Source: Eubacterium sp.
Lineage (GTDB): Bacteria > Bacillota > Clostridia > Lachnospirales > Lachnospiraceae
Reading direction: 5' to 3'
Assembly: GCA_017433615.1 (NCBI GenBank)
Contig: JAFRGW010000117.1
Location: 1-42,640, forward strand
DNA: 42,640 nt
Below, in pieces: positions 42,280 through 42,640 of this stretch. Position 1 is the first letter of the stretch; every line of letters begins with the position of its first letter. The notes under the pieces were generated by a model that did not search any database, was not told the DNA's origin, and saw only the letters and a list, made by a program, of their open reading frames with translations. Both the position numbers and the translations under genes were made by a program.

Positions 42280-42640
42280 TCACTTCCAGGTCTGGTCCGT
42301 GAAGAACTTGTTGGAAATAACCATGCCGAGTGCTGTTACGATGATAGCCGGGATAACGCCGCCGCCGATCAGGCCGTGCAGTGACGGAACGATCTCGAAT
42401 GCGAGGCCGACAACAACGCCGAGTCCCATACCAACCTTGAATGCATGTACGCTCAGTTTGGAGCGGAATTCCTCGGACTTGCGGTCACGGTAAATCAGGC
42501 CGATGACGAATGCCGGAATCAGCACGCCGCCGCAGATGGTGTAGCCGAATGTACCCAACTGGTAGATGAAGTTCGCGAACAGTCCTGCGAAGATTGCGAA
42601 TACACCGGTGCAGAATGTTGCGATGGAGCCGTATTTAACC
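42280..42640 (-). CDS. sodium:solute symporter (SSS family), C-terminal part
   Basis: About 119 residues are seen, running off the right edge; the true start is outside. Four hydrophobic helices alternate with short loops: IATFCTGVFAIFAGLFANFI, YTICGGVLIPAFVIGLIY, a basic loop RDRKSEEFRSKLSVHAFKVG, MGLGVVVGLAFEIVP and GGGVIPAIIVTALGMVISNK. The arrangement fits the last helices of SSS (SLC5-type) Na+/solute symporters, though without the N-terminal signature another LeuT-fold family is possible. It lies upstream of the GRE gene on the same strand, ended by its own terminator. It is the best candidate to import the GRE substrate. Confidence 0.6.
   Translation of the reverse strand, partial: VKYGSIATFCTGVFAIFAGLFANFIYQLGTFGYTICGGVLIPAFVIGLIYRDRKSEEFRSKLSVHAFKVGMGLGVVVGLAFEIVPSLHGLIGGGVIPAIIVTALGMVISNKFFTDQTWK

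Overview
The window looks like a chromosomal segment of a Lachnospiraceae-type Clostridia genome (Firmicutes, moderate GC). The reasons are the gene families present (HprK, a glycyl radical enzyme, clostridial FeoB-associated Cys-rich peptides, DUF5685, Mbeg1-like hydrolase, MMPL pump with a secreted partner), strong AGGAGG-type ribosome sites, CIRCE elements, and an IS1182-like transposase tail at the left edge. Family names were assigned by reading the translations, without database searches.

Layout. (1) 1-336: transposase C-terminus, two perfect DnaA boxes and terminators. (2) 338-7511, minus strand: one long operon starting at a good promoter (7550-7578): DUF5685-like protein, J-domain protein with a Cys-rich tail, a conserved unknown, FtsH, UvrC and HPr kinase. 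FtsH and UvrC overlap by 206 bp across a 36-bp tandem repeat. (3) 7658-14627: a small membrane protein, PaaI thioesterase, Dabb protein, RpiA, Mbeg1-like hydrolase, a PcsB-like cell-wall protein, a large HTH protein and a Nudix hydrolase. (4) 14729-20595: a TetR regulator divergent from an MMPL exporter and its secreted partner, with a palindrome over the shared promoter region. (5) 20641-23095: a 150-bp hairpin element, a UroD-family methyltransferase and an AraC regulator behind a 33-bp minisatellite. (6) 23412-24778: Hsp20 under CIRCE control and a lipoprotein. (7) 25067-31405: two iron (Feo) systems facing each other, one a FeoA-FeoB fusion and the other feoA-feoA-feoB, with two FeoB-associated Cys-rich peptides and an HMA-domain protein between them. 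(8) 31673-36414: a membrane-anchored periplasmic-binding-like protein, then ClpB under CIRCE control. (9) 36628-42640, minus strand: a glycyl radical enzyme (GRE) locus: SSS symporter (partial), GRE, activase, TetR and AraC.

The most interesting unit is the GRE locus. The GRE has a sigma-54 (-24/-12) promoter with exact GG-N10-GC spacing. About 170-270 bp upstream lies an array of TTTTGCAC octamers that could be the binding array of an enhancer-binding protein. The activase lacks the auxiliary ferredoxin-like domain usual for dehydratase-type GREs, no microcompartment genes are visible, and the substrate cannot be named from the sequence. The dedicated transporter and three control layers suggest an inducible anaerobic catabolic pathway.

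A second theme is repeat activity. A dispersed intergenic repeat family (core GACTGATCCACTGAGTT and/or a TCAAGTCCCGC hairpin) occurs at about eight places. Five tandem arrays occur with units of 36, 36, 36, 33 and 16 bp, three of them inside coding regions where they make 12-residue repeats.
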